Below, one piece after another: positions 1 through 5,229 of a stretch of 5,443 nt of DNA (its first letter is position 1; every line of letters begins with the position of its first letter). The translations under genes and the position numbers were made by a program. Where the stretch lies: NCBI GenBank assembly GCA_900768535.1, contig CAAGDE010000165.1:1-5443 (forward strand). The letters are read 5' to 3'. The notes beneath the pieces were generated by a model. That model saw only the letters and a program-made list of their open reading frames with translations, did no database searches and was not told the origin of the DNA. Source of the DNA: Clostridia bacterium. Its GTDB lineage: Bacteria > Bacillota > Clostridia > Oscillospirales > CAG-272.

Positions 1-67
1 AAGGGCATACCCCCCAACCTACGCACCGTAAAGTCTGTTCCGTACGTCAGTTGGGGGGTATGCCCTT
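1..67. repeat. Perfect 18-bp inverted repeat with 31-nt spacer
   Basis: The arm AAGGGCATACCCCCCAAC at 1-18 is exactly matched by its reverse complement at 50-67, with 31 bases between. Transcribed on either strand it could form a strong hairpin with a large loop. It lies beyond the 3' end of dapA, on the far side of repeat R1, and is not followed by a clear T-run on either readable side, so a simple intrinsic terminator is not supported. It begins at the window's first base, so the arms may extend further left. It could be a mobile repeat end, a transcript-stabilising hairpin or part of a larger element. What it does cannot be told from this sequence. Confidence 0.8.
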
Positions 68-88
68 CTCAGTGAAATTCTTTGGATT

Positions 89-153
89 CCTAAACCTTTC
101 TTCTAAGAAAGGTTTAGGCGGGGTTTGGGGCAGAGCCCCAAGGTCTTCCCTCC
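89..153 (+). repeat. Two-hairpin repeat R1 (overlaps the dapA 3' end)
   Basis: Two adjacent hairpins. Hairpin 1 has 14-bp arms CCTAAACCTTTCTT (89-102) and AAGAAAGGTTTAGG (105-118) around the dinucleotide CT. Hairpin 2 is TTGGGGC (125-131), AGA, GCCCCAA (135-141), followed by GGTCTTCCCTCC. The same layout recurs at 1633-1711 (R2) with different stem bases that still pair, so this is a dispersed structured repeat and not an accident of composition. It contains the TAA stop of dapA (114-116, minus strand) and encodes the last 12 residues. On the dapA transcript the hairpins could protect the 3' end or weakly terminate, but no T-tract follows. A REP-like non-autonomous element is the best description. 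Confidence 0.8.
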
Positions 154-1013
154 AGCTCCCGGCGGACCTCCGGGGAGGGCGGGGTGAGGGGGAGGCGGTA
201 TTCGGGGAGGCAGAGCCCGCGGAGCGCCGCCGCGTACTTGACGGGGATGGGGTTCACCTCGGCGGAGAGCACGCGCAGAAGGGGTCGAAGCTCCTGGAGA
301 ATCTGCGATGCGCGGCGGTAATCCCCATCGGCACAGAGGCGGCAGAGGGCGGACATCCGGTCGGGGAGGAGGTTCGAAACCACGGAGATCACCCCGCGGG
401 CGCCGAGCCGCATGGCGGAGACGGTCTGCGTGTCGTTGCCGGTGTAGATGTCCAGATCCTCGCCGCAGTCAGTCACCAGCTGACCCAGCAGTTCCAGGTC
501 GCCGGACGCCTCCTTGACGCCGCAGATCCGGTCGAGCTTTGCCAGCTCACGGTAGGTCTGCACGGTCAGCGTCATCCCGGTGCGGGCGGGAACGTTGTAG
601 ACCAGCACGGGACGGGTGGACGCCTCCGCAATGGCGCGGTAGTGCAGAAGAACGCCGCGCGCGGAGGCTTTGTTATAGTAGGGCGTGACCGCAAGGAGCG
701 CATCGGCGCCGGCGTCACAGGCGATTTTTGCGAGCCGTGCGGCGCGGTCGGTGCAGTTGGAGCCGCAGCCGGCGAGGAGGGGGACTCTGCCTGCGATGAT
801 CTCCGATGCCGCCGCGATCAGCTCCCCGTGCTCGTCAAAATCCAGCGTGGCGCTCTCTCCGGTGGTGCCGGCAACGAGAATTGCCGCGATGCCGCCCGCG
901 ATCTGGAATTCGATCAGCCCTGCCAGTGCCGCGCGGTCGATTTTTCCGTCCCGGAACGGCGTAATCAGTGCGGTCGCCGCCCCTGTGAAAACGGTCGGTT
1001 TGTGTAAACTCAT
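114..1013 (-). CDS. dapA: 4-hydroxy-tetrahydrodipicolinate synthase (DapA)
   Basis: Cytosolic TIM-barrel lyase that condenses pyruvate with aspartate-4-semialdehyde, the first committed step of the diaminopimelate/lysine branch. It is 299 aa from the chosen start, against about 292 for E. coli DapA. Visible motifs: GTTGES with the catalytic threonine T51; TPYYNK with Y113; YNVPARTG with the proton-relay tyrosine Y139 and substrate-binding R144; GVKEASG with the Schiff-base lysine K167; and YTGND. All are offset by six from E. coli numbering. The ATG at 1013 is preferred to one 12 codons upstream because AAGGAGG sits eight bases before it and the family N-terminus (TGAATALITPF) follows. The last 12 residues, EGRPWGSAPNPA, are encoded by repeat R1 and extend past the usual C-terminus. 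No partner lysine gene is adjacent. No lysine riboswitch or T-box is visible; only about 70 bases separate the gene from repeat-rich DNA. Confidence 0.96.
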   Translation of the reverse strand: MSLHKPTVFTGAATALITPFRDGKIDRAALAGLIEFQIAGGIAAILVAGTTGESATLDFDEHGELIAAASEIIAGRVPLLAGCGSNCTDRAARLAKIACDAGADALLAVTPYYNKASARGVLLHYRAIAEASTRPVLVYNVPARTGMTLTVQTYRELAKLDRICGVKEASGDLELLGQLVTDCGEDLDIYTGNDTQTVSAMRLGARGVISVVSNLLPDRMSALCRLCADGDYRRASQILQELRPLLRVLSAEVNPIPVKYAAALRGLCLPEYRLPLTPPSPEVRRELEGRPWGSAPNPA

Positions 1014-1043
1014 TCCGATTTTCCTCCTTATGACGCAAAGGTC

Positions 1044-1072
1044 TTGCAATTCGGGACGTTTTGGTATATAAT
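1044..1072 (+). promoter_or_regulatory. Promoter-like site reading into repeat copy A
   Basis: TTGCAA (1044-1049) and TATAAT (1067-1072) are separated by 17 bases, close to the sigma-A consensus. It points to the right, away from dapA, and would start RNA near 1079, upstream of repeat copy A, where there is no credible gene. The same AT-rich stretch read on the minus strand gives TATTAT-like -10 boxes that could serve dapA, but no good -35 is found at the right distance on that strand. The plus-strand match may therefore be fortuitous, may make a non-coding RNA, or the AT stretch may mainly serve dapA. Confidence 0.45.
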
Positions 1073-1154
1073 ATATGCATGGGTTGGGGGCGGCGTGCGG
1101 AACGTGGGTGCGCTCGCCTGTTTCGCCCTCGTCCGGCGGTGCGGGGTGTTATAT

Positions 1155-1310
1155 GGTACCTCTCAGCAACGGAGATCCCGCCTGCTGGCGCCCCGCTTGG
1201 GGCGGGGTTCGACTGCGCGGCAATGGTTGGCTGTTGCGCGTGATTTTTGGTGAGTGGTGCCGCTTCGCTCAGGATGACACGGTAGGGCGCCGGGGCGCGG
1301 GATGAAAAAC
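1155..1310 (+). repeat. GGTACC-bounded repeat family, copy A
   Basis: It begins GGTACCTCTCAGCAACGG and includes a GC-rich hairpin (CGCCCC-GCTT-GGGGCG) and, near 1261-1280, the block CGCTTCGCTCAGGATGACAC. Its first 57 bases match copy C (5230 onward) with one difference, and its first 42 match the inverted copy B with one difference. The middle part is more diverged while the 3' block is again conserved. It carries open frames in several phases, but the copies do not share a protein with recognisable features or ribosome binding sites, so I treat it as non-coding. The 'GCTCAGGATGACA' type of block is familiar from spurious ORFs annotated in many bacterial genomes. Mobility mechanism unknown. 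Confidence 0.85.
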
Positions 1311-1315
1311 AAAAG

Positions 1316-1400
1316 GCCGTATCAGTTAGAAAAGTTAAGTGCCGTGTCAGTCAGAAAAAATGCCATATCTGCCAGAAAACAAAACACCATATCATTCAGG
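1316..1400 (+). repeat. Degenerate tandem units in the tail of copy A
   Basis: Four imperfect units follow one another: GCCGTATCAGTTAGAAAA (unit 1316-1340), GCCGTGTCAGTCAGAAAA (1341-1361), GCCATATCTGCCAGAAAA (1362-1385) and ACCATATCATTCAGG (1386-1400). The period varies from 21 to 25 because the A-rich linkers differ in length. Two units occur at the corresponding place in copy C (5404-5443), so the array belongs to the repeat element, although it is not present on the matching side of copy B. The units are too degenerate, and the spacers too short, for a CRISPR array. Confidence 0.75.
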
Positions 1401-1437
1401 TTGACCGTGCTATATTTTTTACCAAAGAAATTACGTA

Positions 1438-1584
1438 CCACGCCCCTGTCACCCCACGTGTCATCCTGAGCGAAGCGGCACACCGGGTGTCGGGGCGAAC
1501 GCGACAACCAAACAACGCCGCACAGCGAACCCCGCCCCCCTGGCGGGGCGCCGGCAGGCGGGATCTCCGTTGCTGAGAGGTACC
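1438..1584 (-). repeat. GGTACC-bounded repeat family, copy B (inverted)
   Basis: Read on the minus strand from 1584, it begins GGTACCTCTCAGCAACGG as copy A does, continues through the GC-rich hairpin (here CCCCGCC-AGGG-GGCGGGG), a diverged middle, and the conserved block CGCTTCGCTCAGGATGACAC (about 1479-1460). It faces copy A, so the two form imperfect inverted arms of about 145 bases around a spacer of about 130-140 bases. The tandem tail found after copies A and C is absent on its own strand. The stretch 1401-1437 between tail and copy B is AT-rich and shows no gene. The inner boundary is approximate. Confidence 0.85.
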
Positions 1585-1632
1585 ACACACCGCCACGTAC
1601 CACCCCAAATGCAGTAAAAATTCTTGAAGATT

Positions 1633-1711
1633 CTTAAGGAACTTCTTCTAAGAAGTTCCTTAAGCAGGGTTTGGGACAGCGTCCCAAGGTCTTCGCATCC
1701 CAAGGTCTTCC
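1633..1711 (+). repeat. Two-hairpin repeat R2 (upstream of queA)
   Basis: Hairpin 1 has perfect 15-bp arms CTTAAGGAACTTCTT (1633-1647) and AAGAAGTTCCTTAAG (1650-1664) around CT. Hairpin 2 is TTGGGAC (1671-1677), AGC, GTCCCAA (1681-1687). The order, the loops and the linking sequence (GGGTTTGGG, AAGGTCTTC) match R1. The stem bases differ from R1 but pairing is kept. Its 3' end is partly duplicated: TCCCAAGGTCTTC occurs at 1682-1694 and again at 1698-1710. It lies 54 bases before the queA start, so it is either in the queA leader or just upstream of its promoter. I saw no convincing queA promoter between the repeat and the gene. Confidence 0.8.
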
Positions 1712-1764
1712 TCCCTACCATGATATGCACGTGCGATGGGGGATGAGAAAGGAAAAAAATACAG

Positions 1765-2844
1765 ATGAGTGAAACGATTACGAACAGCCTGCCCGAGACG
1801 GCGCTCCGGACGGCGGATTTTGACTACGAGCTGCCGCAGGAGCTGATTGCACAGCATCCGACAGAGAAGCGGGATGCCTCGCGTCTGATGGTGCTGAACC
1901 GGCAGACGCACACCGTTGAGCACCGGCACTTCTCCGACCTGACCGACTATCTGCGTCCGGGGGACGTGCTGGTGGTCAACGATTCCAAGGTCATTCCCGC
2001 GCGGCTGTACGGGTGCGTGGAGGGCAGACCGGAGGCGATGATCGAGCTGTTGCTGCTGCGCCAGCGGGAGTTGGATCTGTGGGAGGTGCTGGTCAAGCCC
2101 GGAAAACGCGCGCGGGTGGGCATGAAGCTGACCTTCGGCGGCGGGATGCTGACGGGCGAGGTCGCGGACATCGTGGAGGAGGGAAACCGGCTCATCCGGT
2201 TCTCCTACGACCGCACGAAACACGCGAATATCTATGACATCCTGCACGAAATCGGACTGATGCCCCTGCCGCCGTACATCACGGAGCAGCTGAAGGACAA
2301 CGACCGCTACCAGACGGTTTACGCGCGCGAGGAGGGCTCGGCGGCGGCGCCGACGGCGGGACTGCACTTCACCCCGGAGCTGTTGGACCGGGTGCGGGCG
2401 ATGGGTGTGGCGGTCGTGCCGGTGATGCTCCACGTGGGGCTGGGAACCTTCCGCCCGGTGAAGGAGGAGAACATCCGCGACCACGTGATGCACACGGAGT
2501 TCTGCTCGGTGAGCGAGGAGAGCGCCCGGATCATCAACGAACGCCGCCGTGCGGGCGGACGGCTGATCTGCGTGGGAACGACCTCCTGCCGGACGGTGGA
2601 AAGCATGGCGGACGAGGACGGCACCGTGCAGGCGAAAAGCGGCGAGACGGGGATTTTCATCTACCCCGGCTACCGTTTCCGCGCCGTGGACGCGCTGATT
2701 ACCAATTTCCATTTGCCGCAGAGCACGCTCCTGATGCTCGTTTCCGCGTTCTACGACCGCGAGCACATCCTGGAGGCTTACCGCATCGCCGTGAAGGAAC
2801 AATACCGGTTTTTCAGCTTCGGGGATGCGATGCTGATTCAATGA
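1765..2844 (+). CDS. queA: S-adenosylmethionine:tRNA ribosyltransferase-isomerase (QueA)
   Basis: Cytosolic enzyme that transfers and isomerises the ribosyl part of S-adenosylmethionine onto 7-aminomethyl-7-deazaguanine at the wobble position of GUN-anticodon tRNAs, giving epoxyqueuosine. It is 359 aa, close to the 356 of E. coli QueA, and complete. Family signatures in order: FDYELPQELIAQ (19-30), RDASRLMVL (36-44), VVNDSKVIPARL (70-81), APTAGLHFT (195-203), HVGLGTFRPV (223-232), GTTSCRTVES (271-280) and ITNFHLPQSTLL (312-322). The start at 1765 is preceded by GAAAGGA with about 11 bases of spacing; it leaves about 16 residues before the usual N-terminus and no better internal start is seen. 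The usual neighbour tgt is not next to it here: a toxin-antitoxin operon follows. Its upstream region is repeat R2, and its promoter is unclear. Codon use is GC-rich like dapA and miaB. Confidence 0.97.
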   Translation: MSETITNSLPETALRTADFDYELPQELIAQHPTEKRDASRLMVLNRQTHTVEHRHFSDLTDYLRPGDVLVVNDSKVIPARLYGCVEGRPEAMIELLLLRQRELDLWEVLVKPGKRARVGMKLTFGGGMLTGEVADIVEEGNRLIRFSYDRTKHANIYDILHEIGLMPLPPYITEQLKDNDRYQTVYAREEGSAAAPTAGLHFTPELLDRVRAMGVAVVPVMLHVGLGTFRPVKEENIRDHVMHTEFCSVSEESARIINERRRAGGRLICVGTTSCRTVESMADEDGTVQAKSGETGIFIYPGYRFRAVDALITNFHLPQSTLLMLVSAFYDREHILEAYRIAVKEQYRFFSFGDAMLIQ

Positions 2845-2875
2845 GCGGTGAAAAATATTTTTTTCGGAAAAGCTA

Positions 2876-2904
2876 TTGACAATATGTGTTTTATCGCATA
2901 TAAT
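2876..2904 (+). promoter_or_regulatory. Consensus promoter of the toxin-antitoxin operon
   Basis: TTGACA (2876-2881), 17 bases, TATAAT (2899-2904): an exact match to the sigma-A/sigma-70 consensus at ideal spacing. It begins 32 bases after the queA stop codon and would start transcription near 2911, about 37 bases before the toxin start codon. Such a strong promoter next to a toxin gene fits one that is held down by its own antitoxin. Confidence 0.9.
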
Positions 2905-2909
2905 ATAAG

Positions 2910-2927
2910 TAAGGGATAAATCCCATA
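2910..2927. promoter_or_regulatory. Palindrome at the transcription start, candidate antitoxin operator
   Basis: GGGAT-AA-ATCCC (2913-2924) is a perfect inverted repeat, extended by further TA/TA pairing after one mismatch on each side (2910-2927). It overlaps the predicted transcription start of the consensus promoter. Known HigA and related Xre-type antitoxins bind palindromes over their own promoter and repress it. Assigning this site to the downstream HigA-like protein is inference from position and symmetry. Confidence 0.55.
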
Positions 2928-2947
2928 TTTTCAGGAGACACTACGGT

Positions 2948-3301
2948 ATGCAGGAATTTGAGATTGTGTTTTATGACAAACCCGACGGAAGTGAGCCCGT
3001 AAAGGATTTTCTTTTATCTGTTGATGATAAAATGAGAGCGAGATTGCTGAGAACGATGGACCTGCTTGCCAAGAACGGAACGGCGTTAAGAATGCCGTAT
3101 TCGGAGCACCTTGCGGATGGAATTTTTGAAATCAGAGCGAAAAGCGGTTCAGATATATCGAGGGTGCTGTACTTTTTCGTAATCGGCAGAAGGATTGTTC
3201 TGACAAACGGTTTTGTCAAAAAAACGCAGAAAACCCCGAAAAATGAAATGGAGCTTGCGAAGAAGTACCGAAATGAATTTTTGAACAGGGAGGAAAAGTG
3301 A
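2948..3301 (+). CDS. higB: HigB-type toxin, RelE superfamily (phage Gp49-like)
   Basis: A 117-aa protein of the Gp49-like HigB family, whose characterised members are ribosome-dependent mRNA interferases that cut mRNA during translation. Family features: a GSEPVKDFL segment near the N-terminus (14-22), an LRMPYSEHLADGIFEIR stretch (47-63), the RVLYFF core strand (72-77), and the C-terminal NGFVKKTQKTP signature (87-97), rich in basic residues that would contact RNA. Length and order are normal and no lesion is visible, so it should be functional. AGGAG lies ten bases before the ATG. The antitoxin gene begins two bases after the stop codon, the toxin-first order typical of higBA. The gene is clearly richer in A+T than queA or miaB, which suggests acquisition by transfer. 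The family call is firm; the target and activity here are inferred. Confidence 0.92.
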   Translation: MQEFEIVFYDKPDGSEPVKDFLLSVDDKMRARLLRTMDLLAKNGTALRMPYSEHLADGIFEIRAKSGSDISRVLYFFVIGRRIVLTNGFVKKTQKTPKNEMELAKKYRNEFLNREEK

Positions 3302-3302
3302 T

Positions 3303-3587
3303 ATGACAAACTACAGGGAATTCCTGAAGGAACAGCTTCAGAATGAAGCCTTCAAAAAAGAATATGACGCGCTTGATGCGGAGTTTTCCATTATTCAGGC
3401 GATGCTTGACGCAAGAACGGCGGCGGGACTGACACAGAAGGATTTGGCGACCCGTACCGGTATTGCGCAGGCGGACATCAGCCGGCTGGAAAACGGCAAC
3501 GCCAATCCGTCCCTGCGGACGCTGCAACGGTTGGCGGAGGGGATGGGCATGAAGCTGAAGCTGGAGTTTGTTCCGGTGAACCGGTAA
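3303..3587 (+). CDS. higA: HigA-type antitoxin, Xre-family helix-turn-helix protein
   Basis: A 94-aa DNA-binding protein expected to bind and neutralise the HigB-like toxin and to repress the shared promoter. Residues 1-28 are charged and helical in character (KEQLQNEAFKKEYDALDAEF), the arrangement common in antitoxins of this type. A Cro/C1-type helix-turn-helix lies at about 43-65: LTQKDLA, then TGIAQADISRLENG, followed by PSLRTLQRLAEGMGMKLKL. A strong ribosome binding site, GGGAGG (3288-3293), is embedded in the last codons of the toxin gene nine bases before the ATG, and the two genes are almost contiguous, so they are co-translated from one mRNA. A stronger site than the toxin's would favour antitoxin excess. 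The end of the gene is more GC-rich than its beginning. Complete and apparently intact. Confidence 0.93.
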   Translation: MTNYREFLKEQLQNEAFKKEYDALDAEFSIIQAMLDARTAAGLTQKDLATRTGIAQADISRLENGNANPSLRTLQRLAEGMGMKLKLEFVPVNR

Positions 3588-3692
3588 CAGGCATCTGCCA
3601 ATGTCAGGATTGCCGGCGAGCGACTGCTTTTGTTTTTGGCTCGCACGGGGACGCACGGCGATCTGTTTCAGGCTTTTTCCGTCCCGATTCTG

Positions 3693-3733
3693 AAAAACCG
3701 CGGGTTTCGTTTGAAATTGCGCGGTTTTCTCTT
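3693..3733 (+). terminator. Intrinsic terminator after the toxin-antitoxin operon
   Basis: The arm AAAACCGCGGGTTTC (3694-3708) pairs with GAAATTGCGCGGTTTT (3713-3728) around the loop GTTT, giving about 15 pairs with one bulged G and two G-T pairs. TTTTCTCTT follows. An A-run in front makes it plausible on the minus strand too. It sits about 105 bases after the antitoxin stop codon. Its T-rich end touches the -35 box of the miaB promoter. The stretch 3588-3692 between antitoxin and terminator shows no gene. Confidence 0.75.
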
Positions 3734-3760
3734 GACTTTTGGGGCGATCCGGTGTATAAT
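3732..3760 (+). promoter_or_regulatory. Promoter of miaB
   Basis: TTGACT (3732-3737), 17 bases, TATAAT (3755-3760), with only one departure from the consensus hexamers. Transcription would start near 3767, leaving a leader of about 33 bases before the miaB ATG. The -35 box overlaps the end of the preceding terminator, so miaB appears to be insulated from the toxin-antitoxin transcript. Confidence 0.88.
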
Positions 3761-3799
3761 AAAAACGGTTGATTACGACAAAAAAGGAACGGAAATTGC

Positions 3800-5212
3800 A
3801 TGGAACAACAGAACATTCTCCCCCCGGCGGAGGCGGCGTATCTCCGTGCCGTGCGGGCGCATACCGATGCCGCGGCGGCACAGACCGGCGTCCGTCCGCG
3901 CGCGTTCGTCCTCACCTTCGGCTGTCAGCAGAACGAGGCGGACAGCGAGAAGCTCCGGGGGCTGGCGCGGGAGATGGGATATGACATCACCGACAAGCCG
4001 GAGGACGCGTCCCTGATTGCGGTCAATACCTGCGCCATCCGCGAGCACGCCGAAAAGCGCGCGCTCTCGATCATCGGGCAGTACAAGCATCTCAAAGAGC
4101 ACAATCCCGCCCTCATCATTGCCGTCTGCGGCTGCATGACCGCGCAGGAGCACCGCGCCGAGCAGCTCAAAAAAAGCTACCCGTATGTCGATATCGTGTT
4201 CGGCACCGCGTCCATCCACCGCTTTCCGGAGTTCGTTGCCGGACGCCTTGCCGGGTCGCACCGGCGGTTCTGTCCTGCCGAGGAGAAGCTTTCGGTTGCC
4301 GAGGGACTGCCGATTCTGCGCGAGAACAGCTACCGCGCGTGGGTGTCGGTTATGTACGGGTGCAACAATTTCTGCTCCTATTGCATTGTCCCTTACGTGC
4401 GCGGACGGGAGCGGAGCCGCACTCCGGAGGCGGTCCGGGCGGAGGTCGCCGGGCTGGTTGCCGGGGGCTACCGCGAGATCACGCTCCTGGGGCAGAACGT
4501 CAACTCCTACGGCAAGGACGCGGGCGGCGCCTGCGATTTTGCCGGCCTGCTCGCCGAACTGGATCGCATTCCCGGCGACTACGTCCTGCGGTTTATGACC
4601 AGCCATCCAAAGGATGCCAGCCGGAAATTGATTGACGTCATGGCGGATTCCGTCCACGTGGCGCACCAGTTCCACCTGCCCATGCAGTCCGGGAGCGACC
4701 GGATTCTGCGCGTGATGAACCGCCACTACGATACCGCGCAGTATCTTGCCACTGTGGACTATCTGCGGGCGCGGATGCCGGACGTCACCCTGACCTCGGA
4801 TATCATCGTCGGCTTCCCCGGCGAGAGCGAGGCGGACTTTGCGGGGACGCTGGAAATGCTCCGCCGCGTGCGCTTTGATATGCTCTATTCGTTCATCTAC
4901 TCCCCGCGCAAGGGGACGCCCGCCGCCGAAATGCCCGATCAGATTCCGAAGCCCGTCCAGCAGGAGCGCTTCGACCGTCTGCTGGCGCTCCAGGCGGAGA
5001 TCGGCGCCGAGAAGAACGCCGCTCTGGTCGGTCAGACCCTGCGCGTTCTTTGTGACGGCGTCAGCAAGACCAATCCCGCCCTTTACAGCGGCAGGACCGA
5101 CGGCTACAAGATCGCGTTCTTCCCCGGCGATGCGCGCGATGTCGGTCGCTTTATCCCCGTGCGCATCACCCGCGCCGACGCGTTCGCCCTTTGGGGAGAG
5201 CGGGCGGATTGA
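3800..5212 (+). CDS. miaB: tRNA-2-methylthio-N6-dimethylallyladenosine synthase (MiaB)
   Basis: Cytosolic radical-SAM methylthiotransferase that adds the 2-methylthio group to i6A at position 37 of tRNAs reading UNN codons. It acts after MiaA. It is 470 aa, normal for Firmicute MiaB. The N-terminal methylthiotransferase domain (about 34-150) supplies three cluster cysteines: C42 in FGCQQN, C78 in NTCAIRE and C112 in CGCMTAQ. The radical-SAM domain carries C188, C192 and C195 (CNNFCSYC) and the VPYVRGRERSR stretch after it; LLGQNVNSYG and FHLPMQSGSD are further family motifs. A C-terminal TRAM-type region (about 405-470) completes it. All six cysteines are present. AAAAGGAA precedes the ATG at about 11 bases. 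The first 33 residues are a non-conserved extension, common in this family. RimO and MtaB are relatives, but the CQQNEADSE and NTCAIRE motifs favour MiaB. mutS, a frequent neighbour in Firmicutes, does not follow directly; repeat copy C does. Confidence 0.96.
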   Translation: MEQQNILPPAEAAYLRAVRAHTDAAAAQTGVRPRAFVLTFGCQQNEADSEKLRGLAREMGYDITDKPEDASLIAVNTCAIREHAEKRALSIIGQYKHLKEHNPALIIAVCGCMTAQEHRAEQLKKSYPYVDIVFGTASIHRFPEFVAGRLAGSHRRFCPAEEKLSVAEGLPILRENSYRAWVSVMYGCNNFCSYCIVPYVRGRERSRTPEAVRAEVAGLVAGGYREITLLGQNVNSYGKDAGGACDFAGLLAELDRIPGDYVLRFMTSHPKDASRKLIDVMADSVHVAHQFHLPMQSGSDRILRVMNRHYDTAQYLATVDYLRARMPDVTLTSDIIVGFPGESEADFAGTLEMLRRVRFDMLYSFIYSPRKGTPAAEMPDQIPKPVQQERFDRLLALQAEIGAEKNAALVGQTLRVLCDGVSKTNPALYSGRTDGYKIAFFPGDARDVGRFIPVRITRADAFALWGERAD

Positions 5213-5229
5213 TACGGGATGCGTTGCGT

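Noticed and set aside
51..1007. Long plus-strand open frame of 318 codons opposite dapA
   Set aside because: It is the antisense shadow of dapA in GC-rich DNA: no family motifs, no ribosome binding site, low-complexity Gly/Arg/Ala content.
1014..1080. Lysine riboswitch or T-box leader before dapA
   Set aside because: The leader is too short and none of the conserved elements of either class can be seen.
1316..1400. Possible CRISPR array
   Set aside because: Units are degenerate, the period varies, linkers are only a few A-rich bases and there are no cas genes.
1044..1608. Several 60-93 codon frames inside the repeats, with WYLSATEIPPAG or RFAQDDT-like peptides
   Set aside because: They are translations of the dispersed repeat in both directions, differ in frame between copies, and lack ribosome binding sites. 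This type of peptide is a well-known spurious annotation.
1660..2841. Long minus-strand open frame of 393 codons opposite queA
   Set aside because: It is rich in His, Arg and Gln as expected of an antisense frame, runs into repeat R2, and resembles no protein family. queA on the other strand is certain.
2850..2865. AT-only hairpin GAAAAA-TATT-TTTTTC after queA as a terminator
   Set aside because: The stem is too weak without G-C pairs; it is only the AT-rich start of the next promoter region.
3616..3644. Stem GCGAGC/GCTCGC after the antitoxin gene
   Set aside because: Six pairs around a 17-base loop and no T-tract; a much better terminator lies at 3693-3733.
3773..4726. Minus-strand open frame of 317 codons opposite miaB
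   Set aside because: Antisense shadow of a certain gene, with no start signal or recognisable domain.
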